A stretch of 64,000 nucleotides of DNA from Chelonoidis abingdonii. Lineage: Eukaryota; Chordata; Testudines; Testudinidae. The notes beneath the pieces were generated by a model. That model ran no database searches. It was given only the letters and a program-made list of their open reading frames with translations, and was not told where the DNA came from. The stretch is taken from assembly GCF_003597395.2 (NCBI RefSeq), contig NC_133782.1:10445126-10509125 (forward strand), written 5' to 3'. Every line of letters begins with the position of its first letter. Positions within the stretch are counted from its first letter, which is position 1. The position numbers and the translations under genes are program-made. Shown piece after piece: positions 31,368 through 44,300 of the stretch.

Positions 31368-31578
31368 CAAGAAGGAACTGAGGAGCGGTCGGGTCGGCAG
31401 AGATATATATCCGGCGCCATGGCTGCACCACTCCAGGGGGCGACCCTGCCGCCCCACTGGAGTTGCTAGGGTAAAAATCTTCTGACAAGTGTGCACACGC
31501 AGCGCGCACACCTAACTGGAATGGATATGAGCAACACATCTTGAAGAACAACAGTTACAAAGGTGAGTAACCGTCTTT
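31368..31578 (-). repeat. Right inverted terminal repeat of outer DIRS
   Basis: From GCAAGAAGGAACTGAGGAGC to the tip GGTGAGTAACCGTCTTTTT. It shares the TATATAT box, the GTTGCTAGGGTAAAA block and the tip with the fragment at 1-175. The outer end is set by comparison with the internal complementary region and is good to a few bases. Confidence 0.85.
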
Positions 31579-33017
31579 TTCTTACTGAGAGGTGTTTCTT
31601 TACTTGATGTTTTCACTCTTTCCTTGTATTACTCCTGAATTTTCATTCATCTTATGACTGTCAAATACCAGAACTTGTGGTTGGATTATTCTAATAAAAA
31701 TGTTAAAATACCAGTTAGCATGATGATATAGATTTCCACGATGAGGCTAGCAAGTTCTTAAAGCGGGTAATTAAAGAGACAAATCATTGGATTAAATCAT
31801 GATGGTTACTCAAGCAGTTAGACATAGGTCTATGTGACCAATATTTATAAGGTTATACAAAATTAAATCTAGCTAGACATTAATCTGAACTGTTCAGCAG
31901 GTGCTTAATCATGCCTTGGACACATGCCCTGCAAAGATCCACAAATGGCTTCTAGCAATGGCTGCAACTATGTATATTATCAGTATGTTCTGTACATTCA
32001 TAAATCCTATTATTGTGGAGGGAGTACAATAGATCATTGTAGTTAAATGAGACATTTCACTCTAGTGCTGATCACTGGAGGACCAAAAGCAATTAGTCCG
32101 TCCATTAGATGTATTAATTCTGCACACCATCCTGCAGTCATTTACCAGGAGTCTATATCCGTAATTCCCTTTACCTTTTATCTGTTTGCTTATTTGTTTT
32201 CATGTCTTCATTGGGGTCCTTTCTGCTGGCTTGAGGTTGACATGTCCTACCCAAAATTTTTTACTTTTAAAACTTTTACAAAGGATAGAACTTTAAACAT
32301 CTATGGACAAAATTTTGCTTTGTATGTGTATGTGGCACTTCTATTACAGTCACTAAAGAAACAGAAAAACAAACACAGCTACCCCTCTGATATAAAGAAA
32401 CAGAATATCTTATGCAAGTATCTCTCACACTTTCATCAATATTATCTACTGTTAACATTATCGCTTACATATTTATGATTTTTAGCCAAATCCTGTATTC
32501 CTTACTTAGGCAAATATTCTCATTGTTTCTGGATTTTGTTAAGTGTTGTGGCCTATCCTGCTTATAATCATTTCTGTTAGGTTTGTTTTTAGTAATTATT
32601 TATTAGTAGAAGGATCTTTTTTCCTCATCGGGAAGTTCTCAAATCTCAAATACATTTTACTAGAAAAAGAATACAACTATCAATAGTTTGATAGTTAATA
32701 AAGTGTATTTAAGAGTTTACCTATGTCATGTTTAAATTTACCAAAGCTTAGTAATTTTTTACTGTAGTGATGGATCACATTTCTTACAAAGTCCTCAGAT
32801 GTTGTAGCTCAGCTTACTGTAACTCCAGTTGTAAACATCTGGTCCAATATCTTTCCTCCACAAGATAGGAAGCCCATTGTCTAAATTCCACTGATCGTGG
32901 TCTCCCAGACTGTGTGCTGACTTTTGTGGTGCAGGAAATCTGGCCCATAATAATTACAAATCCCCCTCCCTTTCAATCCCCCCTGGAAAAAAAGTAATTT
33001 AAAAGAAGTGCGCTCAT
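31579..33017. other. Intergenic between SYCP2-side repeats and PHACTR3
   Basis: AT-rich sequence with no exon, RNA gene or repeat family that I recognise. Open frames here (for example 32047-32478) are AT-rich and without domain signs. Confidence 0.5.
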
Positions 33018-33597
33018 TTCTTGCAATAAGTAATCATTTAATTAAAGAACAAAAATAACAGGAATCAAAAATGTTGCAGCTGTGTTTTCGTTACATTATA
33101 TAAAAAAGAAAAATTATAATACATTAAATCATTTTGTATAACATGAACGTAAGTTTTTTACAAACTAATTGTGATTAGTTCAAAATGTCTTGTCAACATA
33201 ACACTGAATGACAGTGCGTCATGTCCATTATGTCAGAGGCCCTGGAATGGTAAAGCCAGTACATGCACAGCATCTCCTTTTCCAAGATATGCTGCAAAAC
33301 AGTTTAAAACAAGTGTTAAAGGAGAGCAGTCAGTTCCTTCCAGTAGCTTTACTTCATTTGTTTTCAACTGATCCTCCCACCCCACAGGCCATCACTCTTC
33401 AGGCATCAAAGAGCGAAGTACGTCCTCTGGTAGCTCCTGTGTGTACATGCTGCAGAGATTTCACCTCACAGTCCTTCTCTCACACGAACGTCAGGTTATC
33501 GTGTACTGAACTTCAGGGAAAGACCTTTATACATTCCCTGATGTGTGTTCAGCAGCAGTATCAAAAGTGAAGACCAATTCTTCTCAGAAGAAAATCT
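33018..33597 (-). terminator. PHACTR3: PHACTR3 3' UTR with candidate polyadenylation signal
   Basis: Sequence downstream of the PHACTR3 stop on the minus strand. A candidate signal ATTAAA lies near 33036-33041 (minus strand), followed by a T-rich stretch. An alternative AATAAA on the minus strand lies near 32597-32602. The end of the UTR is an estimate. Confidence 0.4.
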
Positions 33598-33613
33598 CTA
33601 TGGCCTGTGAAAT
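33598..33613 (-). CDS. PHACTR3: PHACTR3 terminal coding exon
   Basis: A 16-nt coding end after CTTCTAG: with the last two bases of the previous exon it makes R-F-H-R-P and TAG. RFHRP is the invariant phactr C-terminus that contacts PP1. Very short, but splice sites and phase fit. Confidence 0.9.
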
Positions 33614-36600
33614 CTAGAAGGTTATAAAAAAAGACATTTTAAAAATAACTTTATAACAGCATTTTTTAAAATATATTATTGCAATAAGAAATAGTACTAT
33701 TTAAAATGTGTCCATTTTGTTTAATACCATTGAATCACATTTCTAGAGCACCTTTTTTTATGAAAGATCCCCAACATGTTCTACATATAAGGCCAATATG
33801 ACTAATAATATACTAAGGTTCATAGCATTTTATCCTTTTGGTTTTGGTCCTGTGCTACTGAGTGCCTCTGGTGAAAGTCCTCTCTGCACGTGGGCTTCCT
33901 CAACTACAAATTCTCTCTTCCTTGAGTTCTGTTATGTTCTTTTCGTTCTTCATTGACTCCCACTTCCAAATCTCCCCATCATGTATTTACAGTAAGGAGG
34001 ATGGAAGTGAGGCTGGGAATTGGTGTGGGAGAAAGACTAGGAGTTGTGAAGAAAGGGATACTTCAGGAGTTTAACTTTGGAAAGAAAACAAAAAAAAAAT
34101 GAACTAACAGGATGTTCCTGTCATCACCCTTACCACTTTGCTTGTATGTTAATTGCTTCTCTTTACTTCATTCTTTCTCTGCCTTTTTTAGAACATACTC
34201 TCCAAAACAATGACTGTGGTGCAGATCTTCAAAGATATTTAGGCATATCACTGATTGATTTAAATAGGATCTAGCCACCTAAATACCTTTGAGGCTGTGA
34301 GCTGTGTCTTTGCAAAGTGCCTGCCACAGTTTGGCTTCTACTATTATCTAAATAGTAGTAATAGATAGGCAGAATGCAATTTTGACATGACAATAGTAGC
34401 AAAACACCTGACTCATTCCAGCATGTTTGTAGTACATTACTGTGGTTGTAGAACTCAAGTGGCATCTTTAAAAGGATTTTAATGATGTAACAAGCAGTTT
34501 ACAGTATCAGACAATGTTTTCAGCATAATTATGAATTAATTAGAATATCATTTTGGGCATACCCATTAAATATGAAAATTATGCTAGTAGACACATAATC
34601 TTCTGGGTTTAACAGTTACTGTTCAACTCATAATTGGTAAATGCCATATACCTGAAAATACATAGCAAGGGGATGTGATCGTGACAGTAATTCCACAGCA
34701 AGCAAGACTTGGTATAATGCATAGAATTATTTTAAAATCTATCATGAGATTATTCAAAACCTTTTTATTAATGCCTTTTTAGGAGGTGTGGTAGTGAAAT
34801 TAGATATCTTCATATGTTCTGATACCCTTTGACTTGTGTACCTCAAAAGTATCTAATGGATGTTTATATCTGATTGTTTTACTACACCTGTTTACTGTTT
34901 TAACTCCTACAATAATGGCAAAAAATGTGAACAAGCTAGAATAGTGCTCAGGCTGATCCCTCTGTTGATAGCCTACATTTTCCGAAAAGTGTATGTGTGT
35001 GTTTGAAAATATGTGTACATTGTGTGTTCATTTGCCATGATTGCATGACCAGACAGTAACTGCATGCACATGTCATCAGTTAGCTGTCTGAAAAATCATT
35101 AGCATGTATAATTATTTGAGCATGCAAACACAGTTGTGCAGGAATTTTTTTTAAAGATATGGGCCATCATTTTGTTTGTTGCTAATAGTATACAATGATA
35201 TGCTGTGCTCCTGTCAGCTTTCAGAAAATAAGCAACACTGAGTTGGTATTTTGATGTGCACCTTTTTAAAAAAAATACCCAACCAACCAGGTACTGCCAC
35301 TAGAGGTATTGTTGATATACTAGGTGGCACTCTTTCCTCTGAATCTGTACAGAAGAAATACCCTGAGGCATTGGACAGTTCTTTTTCTCTTGGATAAGAT
35401 GTAAAAATAAATTCCTAAACACTAGTGGCACGATGGCACTAGCTGAAAGTGGTTAGGAGTATTTAACCCTGGTGTCCTGGCCACATTTCAAAATGTGTCA
35501 TTTTAATCTGCCTAATTCAACTCCTCAAGTAGCTTCAATTAAATAAACTATCCTTCACTGCCAGACCTAAGCCACAGCCTCCCATTATTGTAGCTATTAT
35601 TTTGTCAGAAGCCAGTGACATAAACCACATGGCTGAAGCTCAGGTTCTGTAATGTCACAAGAACTGTGACAAATTCCCAGTTCTGTATATGCAGTCTGGA
35701 ATTATCTAATGGTTAATATAAAACTTTGGGTCAGTTTCATCCCTCAGATATGTCCCATTTGAGAGCCAATGAGATGCTAATAGAAATCAAAGGGCAGAAT
35801 TTGACCATTACTGTTGCTATTCATCAAAGTGACTTTCCTCCAATATCATCTTTGCAGTAACAAAGGTAACGTTCTGCCTCTTCCTTCTCACCTACTGGTC
35901 CACTGCCTCTCTTGCCACTTTCCTTACCCTTAAATCCCTTCTGTTTTTAACCAGATGATGTGGAGTAGATTTCAGTGCCACCTATCAGCAAGTGCCTTGT
36001 CTTTTAATTTATACTTTCTAATCAATATAGATCTACACATGCATTTAAATTTCCATGTGAATATAGTAATTGTGAATGGTGCTAGATTAACAGTGCTGCT
36101 GAGTGAGGACTCTTCTGTGTCAGCAGAGTATATGTGCTTACAGGCATCGGCACACTGCCTCACCATTCGGCTTCTGCCCCTCTAGAAGTGACAGTAATTT
36201 GGGGGTCTGTGCTCTCATTATCTGACGGTTGGCTTCTCTGCTGAGTTGACACAGGGTTGCCAATTCAGGGTTATTGTGATGGTGCGTTTTATGATGCTGA
36301 CTCCCTTCCACTGGTAACTGGACTGAGACTCACTAAACATTTTACATAGGCCACTAAAACATCTACTTTCCATTGAAAAAGCTGGCAAGACCGTGAGTGC
36401 GTGAATGATACTGAAACCTTCAAGCAGAGCTTTTTCTTTTAAAATCCAGCAGAGTGAATCCTTTGTGTATTTATAATCAGTAAAGGCCTTCTCTTATGTA
36501 CTATAGTACAAACACTTTGTCTTTTTATTGTTCAGCACTGGTATTACAGCTGAATGATGAGACTGCAAATGTAAATACTTTGCCTATTCTGCTGCGTTAA

Positions 36601-36910
36601 ATCACGTCATGTTCTCTGTACAGTACATCCTGTGTTCCTTCTCTAGTCATGGCCTTTTAAATCACTGGTACAAACAATATATTTTGAGGGTTGGGGGTTT
36701 TGAGAGGGAGTTGCTTGTCAATAGATGATAATCTAACAGCAAATATACTCTGAGATGAAGCAGAAGCACTTTTATATTTTTTTTCCCCCAAGGTAAAGCT
36801 TTTTCTGCAGATTTTAGAGCCATGCAAGAACAATATATTCTGCAGATTCAGGGCTCAAAAGAATTGATACTGCAAGTAAAGGAAAATGAACAAATATCTG
36901 GATGACTGAC
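33614..36910. other. PHACTR3 last intron
   Basis: A 3.3-kb AT-rich intron. It contains one short palindromic repeat (34221-34300). I see no other exon. Confidence 0.55.
34221..34300. repeat. Short palindromic dispersed repeat
   Basis: The arms GATCTTCAAAGATATTTAGG and CACCTAAATACCTTTGAGGC face each other. The same arm motif (TTTAGGCACCTAAAT) flanks the hAT relic at about 3190-3260. The family name is not known to me. Confidence 0.6.
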
Positions 36911-36987
36911 CTTGTCAAATGCTTGCTTGATGCATGTACCTCCATTTCATTACTTTTGTATTCATTTAGCTCTTTACGAATTGCTGC
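36911..36987 (-). CDS. PHACTR3: PHACTR3 penultimate exon (PP1-binding region)
   Basis: The exon is 77 nt between CCTAG and GTCAGT (minus strand). It encodes AAIRKELNEYKSNEMEVHAS followed by SKHLTR. This highly conserved helix lies on the PP1 surface in the family. The two left-over bases continue into RFHRP. Confidence 0.93.
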
Positions 36988-38216
36988 CTAGGAATTGAAA
37001 ATGGAAGTAAGGTTAAAAAATCATTTTGCATTTGTAAACATTTTTTTTTAAAATAGCAAATAAGAGCCCTTAAAAATAATCAAAACAGCCAATTCCATGT
37101 AAAGTGTGGCTACAAACAAAGGACATGTGGCCAGCCAGTATTGAGGAGAGCCAATATTCAGCTTCTCTCCATGCATACTGGTCACTGTCTTTTAAAGACA
37201 TTGACATAAATACTATCATCAAAACCCTTATTGCAAAGGATTACTCCACATCATCAGTCATCACTGACTAGCTAATGCTAAGACACTTTTATAGAAGCAG
37301 TCCTAAGAGGAACATAAAATCATAATGCTCACTCCCCAACACTGAATGACACTCTGGTTAAGTTAATGAGCAAAAGCAGAGGTTCCTTATCCAGCAACTG
37401 GACAGTTGAAATGTGGAGAATTTCAGTACTGGCCCATTTCAAAATAAAAATCAGACTGCATTGTCACAATATGCAAATAATGGACCAGATGTTATAGTCA
37501 TTTACATGTGTGGTGTTACACAATCATATCTGAGGGGAACATTTTCTGTCTTGGTACATTACACTCCATAAAATCCAAAACAGCTGTAAACTGATTTGTT
37601 CCTTTCCCCCAAATGACTACTGGCAATGGCCTGGATCAGATTGGAGTGATTTTGTAAATTTGTACATACTACTACTATGTAATTTAGCTACCTAAACTTG
37701 TGAAGCTGTAACACACAGGCATGTGTCAGATCAGAGATGTGGTTTATTGGAAGAAATAAAAATGTGGGGGAAAGTACTATATCTTTTGCCAAGCAATAAA
37801 TGGATTTTTTCAGCCCCTAAGATGTGAATGTAAGTTTGTCAAGTGAATGAGAGAGCTAAAAGTTTAATTCTATGCTTACTTAAAAATTAATAGCTCACAG
37901 GACAGGACAAAGGGTTCCTTGAAAGGGTCAGACAATGACTCTCATGTTTCACACTAGATTAAGAACTAGGGTGAGCAGGTGCAACATTACTGATTTCTAT
38001 GGAGATGCACCATTTACACCATGATTCACTTCGGCCTAATGATTGACACAAAATCCACTCTTGGATTCAATGGGCTGCAGTACACATCTAAGGGTGGAAT
38101 CGGGCTTAAATTCTTATGACTCTCAGCTCCAATTTCAGATAATACCTTGCAGAATAATTGTGTGTACAGGGGATGTAACCCAATGAGTGGGAGTTCTGTT
38201 AGAAACCAAATATGTC

Positions 38217-38232
38217 ATATATATATATATAT
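38217..38232. repeat. (TA)n microsatellite
   Basis: About eight TA units in a PHACTR3 intron. Confidence 0.85.
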
Positions 38233-38810
38233 TGATAAGTGTCTTCAGGAAAAGCACAACAAAACATAACAGCCTTGGGCTCTGCTCCCACTTTAAAAAC
38301 ACTACACGCATACACACACTGATATGAGATCCCTTCAGCCCCAAATCTATACAACTCAAACATGTAGATCTGGATGTTGATTATCCCAAACTACCAATAA
38401 AACTTCTGCTTTACAGCACTGATTATCACATAATACTGTTCAACATAATACTCCCTATAAGCACTTTTAAATGAATTCGGGAAGGCAGGTAAGACAAAGA
38501 TGGCAAATTAAAAATAAATCCTAAATGTTAGAGTTCTCTAAAACCATTTATTACACGATTCATATATTTTCTACCTTCTTGTTGGGAAACTCTTCAGCAG
38601 ATGTGGGAGTGAGAAAGACATCTGATTTCCTTAGCCCATGATCAAGCAGTGAGCAATCTAGTCCTATATTTGCCATTGTATCCAATAATTAGCTCAACAT
38701 CCCCAGTTGTTTTCCCAGCCCCCTTAGCCAAAACTTTAAAACTTCTCATTCAGCAACCAATCTAGCCTGATTCATCATAAGCCATTTCCTTACTACCCAG
38801 TAGGATGACC

Positions 38811-38924
38811 AGACAGCAAGTATGAAAAATTGGGACAGAGTGTGGAGGGTAATAGGAGCCCATATAAGCAAAAGCCTTGAATATTGGGACTCTCCCTATA
38901 AAATTGGGACATCTGGACACCCTA
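38811..38924. mobile_element. Tc1/mariner-like MITE, copy 2
   Basis: The ends are TAGGATGACCAGACAGCAAG and CATCTGGACACCCTA, inverted relative to the copy at 9145-9273. TA is at both edges. No coding capacity. Confidence 0.75.
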
Positions 38925-38980
38925 CTACCCAGCCACTTAAGTATGAAGTCTAGGATCATTTAATACTGTAAATCAAATAT

Positions 38981-39130
38981 ATGAGAGAAACAAGGTGGGT
39001 GCGGTAATATCTTTTATTAGCCCAACTTCTGTTAGTGGAAAGGACAAGCTCTTTGAAGCTCAAAAGCTTGTCCCTTTCACCAACAGAAGTTGGGCCAATA
39101 AAGGATATTACCGCACCACCACCTCTCTCA
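38981..39130. repeat. Long hairpin repeat (palindromic MITE)
   Basis: The left arm ATGAGAGAAACAAGGTGGGT, GCGGTAATATCTTTTATT is answered by AATAAAGGATATTACCGCAC, CACCACCTCTCTCAT. The inner parts CCAACTTCTGTTAGTG and CACCAACAGAAGTTGG continue the pairing to CAAGCT/AGCTTG. The two arms of about 70 bp almost meet, so RNA or single-stranded DNA would fold into one long hairpin. The family is not known to me. Confidence 0.8.
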
Positions 39131-39578
39131 TGGCCTGGGACCAACAGGGCCAAGCAATAAGGCAAAAACAATAAATCAGATATATGGTAAGCATGTAATA
39201 AAGTGAAAATGTGTGTACTCTAGACTGGCCACTCTCATGGCAAGCGAAAAAGTGCTTTCCTTGGGAGTTCATCAGTAGAGAATAAAGTAGTGATGTGTAC
39301 ATGTTTGTAACAAAGATTTTGTACTGAGTAACTTTTGGGGATCAAGCTTGGTCCTAAATTTCTCAGACACTACAGTAATGGGTGGCAAAGATCTATGATA
39401 GATCGTGTAGTATACTGCACTCCATACTTTTTCTAATAATTGTTTGTTTTTTTTTAAAAAAAGCCTTTTCACTATTAAAAGGTATGGTTTACATCCCATG
39501 GTCAGTGTGGCTTCTGTATGCTGAAAGTGCAGGAACATTTAAAGTACTTAAATCTGCATCAGCTATTAGTACCTCACT

Positions 39579-39608
39579 GAGAGAGAGAGAGAGAGTGTGT
39601 GTGTGTGT
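39579..39608. repeat. (GA)n/(GT)n microsatellite
   Basis: About eight GA units followed by about six GT units in a PHACTR3 intron. Confidence 0.85.
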
Positions 39609-39819
39609 TTGTGTATGTAACTCTAGAGTACAAAATTTGGCTCATGGGAAGTATGGTGTGTCACTTTCACCGAGAGCACTCACTCACTCCAAGATGTATT
39701 TCCTTAGACTATCGAGACTTGTCTAGTAATATCACTGTTTACATGACCTGAGGTACCGCTTACAAGCAAAGCAAACAAAAAAACAGTAGTCTTAATTATA
39801 TTTGTAAGTATGTCTGTAC

Positions 39820-39960
39820 CTTATCGGCTGCTGATAGTCTTGTCCATGGTTTGTCTGCTCGTCTATCGTAGTCCTGTGCTTTTGCCACCTCTACATAATC
39901 GCTGAATCGAATTAAAATTTTTCTGTCTCTCAGTTCATCAACGGTAGGTCTCTGATTGAG
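39820..39960 (-). CDS. PHACTR3: PHACTR3 exon (last RPEL motif and PP1-binding start)
   Basis: Forty-seven codons, phase 0, between ATACAG and GTACAG on the minus strand. It encodes RPEL motif [13 protein letters not shown] and then [20 protein letters not shown] and [11 protein letters not shown]. The RPEL motif binds G-actin; the [10 protein letters not shown] stretch is the start of the PP1-binding segment. Confidence 0.95.
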
Positions 39961-41241
39961 CTGTATCAATAAGTTTTGTAAAGAAGTAGATCAGTATGAA
40001 TAGGAAGTAAAATTGAGACATACATTCAACAGCACAAAAATGGAATCACATGCATTTTAGTCCCCATCTTCATTTTGTGTATTGTATATTTTGTATACAC
40101 AAATATACATCTGAAAAGATTTGAAATTGATTAATTCGTCTTAAATGCACAGGAACACTGAGATATAGAGCCAGATTCTGATCTTATTTACATGGGTAAC
40201 ACCATCATTCCAGATTCACAGTGTTATAACTGGGTTCAGAATCTGTCCTACAGTCAGTGAGTGAAAGTTATCTATCATTAGAAACATTAGGATAGTTTTT
40301 GTAAAGGAAAACAATTAATTTTAATACTGTGCTATCTTTAGTCGTCTTTCTACACAGGCATTTTTCTATTAAGTAGACTTCGCTTTCCACGTGCCTTTAT
40401 CTCAAGGAGCTACTGAAACGCTTCTGAGTATTATTGTTAAACAGTAATAATGGGGTAAATGGAGCTGAGGGCTATTGTTCAGTGGCTTTATAATGGAACA
40501 TCTTGTCACACACAGCTTTCTAAAGCTGAAGTTGCAATATATTTCAAGTAACCACAATGAATTACAATGTAAGGGTTCAATCTTGCAAAATTCTCATAAC
40601 TTTGGGGTCTGAATAAGGGCTTCAGTATTGGGCCAAGTGTAAGAACTATAGTCCCAAGGCTTAGCAAACTATCATCACAATATGCCTTTTGAATATTGCA
40701 TTGTGTTACCACTGACTCTCGCGGGGATTTCTGCAAACAGGGCAAGTGACAGGATCAGGCCTAGAATCTGATAAACCTTCAAATGAAAAGATCTGCAAAC
40801 AGAAATTTCAGGCAGGAATGCACCTGCTGCTCAGCAAGGAGGCAGCTTACTCTGGGATTCTCACTGGTACGAACAGTGGAAAGGAACTGCTTTCCTAGCA
40901 ATATAGTTGCAAAATCTGCAGTATGAGGCAAATCTCAAATTAGCTGATTTTAGGTTCTTGTGTAAATTTTCCATTAGCCTCTCAAATACAGTGAATGCCA
41001 TTTTAAAAGCCAACATTTGTGGATAATTATCTGAGATATTGTAGTTATTTTCTATTCTAGTTATTAAATACTACTATCTCACATATCATTGTGTATACAT
41101 GTTGACTTTTAATGGTGACCACTATGGCTGTTTGTCTTTAAAATTATTTAAAATATTTAGATACTGTTTTTACTCTGGGCTCTCTGTTATTAGTTTGCAC
41201 TCAGCTTTTTAAATGTCACTGAAAACATTTCAAGATTTTAC
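39961..41241. other. PHACTR3 intron
   Basis: A 1.3-kb intron. A short stretch with GAGCCAGATTCTGATC and TTTACA (about 40165-40255) belongs to the dispersed short repeats listed in the findings. No exon seen. Confidence 0.5.
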
Positions 41242-41303
41242 CTTTCTTGTCAGCCTCTGCTTAATTTCCCTTCTTTCTTCCTGCTCTGTTTGATCATTTC
41301 TTT
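41242..41303 (-). CDS. PHACTR3: PHACTR3 exon (linker between RPEL motifs)
   Basis: The exon is 62 nt between CTGCAG and GTAAAA on the minus strand. It encodes QRNDQTEQEERREIKQRLTR and K, joining the upstream RPEL exon (ILKQ) to [10 protein letters not shown]. Phase fits on both sides. Confidence 0.93.
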
Positions 41304-44300
41304 CTGCAGAAAAAACAAAAAAAGAGATGACTTTCCTCATGTAGGAAGATCAGCTGTTTCCAATATATCCAGGCAATAAAAGTTACAATATGGAGAAGCG
41401 TGGTGCTGTTCCTTAGTCCTAGCTCAGTCCTTACTATGCCTGCTTGGTGCATTGCCAGAATATACAGCTACCTTTCAATGAGGACACAGAAGCACGTATG
41501 CCAATGTCAGCTTTTCTTGTGACATAACCTCCAGTTACAATGAGCTTTAATAAACACAAAGCAGCCAGTCCAATTCTTCAGCTAGATAAAAATTTAGAGG
41601 GAAAAGCAATACCTTTAAAATTATGAATGAAGGATTGTTATGCCATGTCTTTGTTAGAGTCCTGTCACACTTGCATTAAGATGCTGAAACATTTTCCTGT
41701 ACGTACTTCAGAGAAAGCATGTTCTCAGGCTTCATATTTAGTTGGTCACGTTGCTATACTATTCATCCTTGACTTACAGGATATCCTTTTCCCTCTACTA
41801 TTCAAGATATGCCAGTTGTATTAGAGCCTTTTTATACTCACAAGTTTTCTTTTGTGATCTTCTGTTCTAACCTAAGCCAGTTTGCTTATGTGTGTTCCAT
41901 TAACATTCAAGCCGTGATAACGCCTACACACTGGATCTAAAGATAGACTCGAGTCCTGTACCATTGTATGAAATATAGTCTTTGCCTTGGGATACTACTT
42001 AATGGATTTTCTATTTCTAGTGCTTTCTGTTACTAAATTTAGACTCAAGTCCATGACCTAAACAATGCTAGAGACCTAGGGAAAAGATGCTTAACCATTC
42101 AGTGAGCCTAGAGATCAGTGGTTTTCAACCTTTTTTCATTTGCTAAAAAAATTTGTATGGTGATGCAGACCCCTTTGGAAATCTTATACATAGTCTGCAG
42201 CCCCCCAGGGGTCTGTGGACCACAGGTTGAAAACAACTGCTATGGATAACGGTGTTATCATCCTCTCTCAGTTAAGCAAAAGTCATATTCTGTTAAATGT
42301 TGTCAGTGTTAAACTACTGTGTCTTAAAAGGCTATTTTTGGAAATGAGCCTTTTCTTGCCCCTCCCTTTTTCTGTATTCTTTAGATTACATTGAAATAAA
42401 GACACATGGATCTATTTTAAAGAAGTATTGTAGCAACATATCTGCAACTAGGTAAACAGAAAATGTAAATCAGAGAACTTAAAATTACACAGTACACTAG
42501 AATGGTGGTGTATATGACTTTGAAGTAGAGTACACGAGACTGATGATATGGCAGTGCTTCAGAAATGTCAGTGAGATGACCAAAGATTTAGATAGCACTT
42601 GGCTGCAGTATCTGAGGGAGAAATATGGAAAAAAAAAAGATGCCTCCAGGACGTAACTAACGTGCCTAGTTAAATATGTATTAGTCCCTTTTTGATTAGA
42701 CCTTTATGGTTGTATTTTGACTTTTAAAAAAAAAAAAAAAAGCTGTTCTCCATCAATTTAAATGTCCACAAGAATATAGTCATGATGCACTCTACATGGG
42801 CACTGGGTGGTTTTCTAAGATAGAAACACGAATATGCCTATCTGGTCTGAAGATTGCTTTTTGTCAGTTTGAAATGCTAAGCAAACATCATGGTCCGTAT
42901 CGATAATGGCACATCTAGATTTAGATAAAGTTAAACTCGTTTTGCTTAACAATTGTGGAAGTATAAAAAGCAATTCATGAGGAAGCAAATGCAAGATCTT
43001 GGTAAACTTTACCTATCTGATGGAAGGAAGTGTCAGCAGGGATATTACAGAATGCAAACATTAGTACAAAGAAGAACTAGAGAGCTTTTCACAGCAACCT
43101 CGTATTGCTGTATTTGGATCCGTTTATTAGTAAATGGCTGACTTTAACACTACACATCTCAATGGAGTAACAGTCCCGTTACACAGTGTCACGTGCAGTA
43201 GTGAAACTCACAACCTTGCTCTGTATGAGTTATGCAGGGAATTCTAAACTATGCATGACACGGAAGCAATCACCAGTGTTAAGAATGAAGCAGGGACTGT
43301 ACAATCCAATGTAAGAGAAGCTGCCTCTTTGTACATGAATATCAATGGCTTGCTCTCAGAATATCATAGAGAACCCATCTGAACTCCCGGGACTGATTTT
43401 TAGGTTTGAACACACAGTTACTGTGGCAGTCATGCCCTGTACTGGACAAGCAGTGTTCTATATTTAAAGACAGAGGAATGAATAAAATCAATAAGATTAT
43501 AAGTAAGTGCTGGGGGTTTTTTTAAGTACCTCTCTTATCCAAGAGTCACCTCTACGAGGGAGAGTAAAAAAAAAATATTTCTCTTCATTTCCTGAATATT
43601 TTAAAAAAGTAACATCATAATAGCACTTACAAGTCATAAGGTCATACTGATTTCAATGGGGGTATTAACATAATCATGGTTTGGCAGGATCAGATCCAAT
43701 CATGCTCTCATTAAAGTCATTGGGAACAGTGTCAGTATCTCTCTATCACTAACTTGAACACTGACTTTTCAACTGTTGCAGTCAAATTATTTACCCTTCT
43801 TTGTCACCCGTTCTAATGTCCCTCCTGGCTCAGTGATGACCTGGGTTCTTTGCAATGTAGCTGACATTTTTATGTAATGAAAAAGGTAACATAAGCACAA
43901 TTGTGCAGTTTCTGATCCAAGTGCATCCCATGCAAACCCAGAGAAACTGCACTGAAGCTGACAGAGTTAGTCCAAATTTATGCATGGTAAATCTAACCCA
44001 GTATGTTTAGCTGGCATTGTGGACATATCTTTAATTCTGCTTCATCTTCTGTTCTGCTTTAGCTCCCTCTGTAAGCTCATTATATAAATGTAACGCAATG
44101 GTTTTTTTTATATTAAAGCTGGTCAGTTTAACCTAGATTAAGGATGTAGCCAGCTTACATCAGAAAGTAACAAACATGAAGGACCAGATTCTCAGAGAAG
44201 CTGGGCTCTGATTTAGACCAGAGAACGAAGGGAGCAAGTTTTCAATGGGAGATGCAGTGTGTTCACTCTTTTGCAAATCTGGCCCCATCTGAGAGAGAAA

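Larger units (their letters stand above)
27860..31578 (+). mobile_element. Outer DIRS copy, right part
   Basis: Continuation of the copy that begins at 20881: gag C-terminus, RT-RNase H, recombinase, internal complementary region (about 31232-31345) and right terminal repeat (about 31368-31578). All coding parts carry frameshifts or stops. The right tip is complete (GAAGAACAACAGTTACAAAG, GTGAGTAACC). Confidence 0.88.
36988..39819. other. PHACTR3 intron with MITEs and a hairpin repeat
   Basis: Holds a Tc1/mariner-like MITE (38811-38924), a long hairpin repeat (38981-39130), and TA and GA/GT microsatellites. No other exon seen. Confidence 0.55.

Noticed and set aside
36266..36290. Possible second TAGGGTTGCCAACC-type MITE (CAGGGTTGCCAATTCAGG)
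   Set aside because: Only one end-like word is present, with no inverted partner at a suitable distance.
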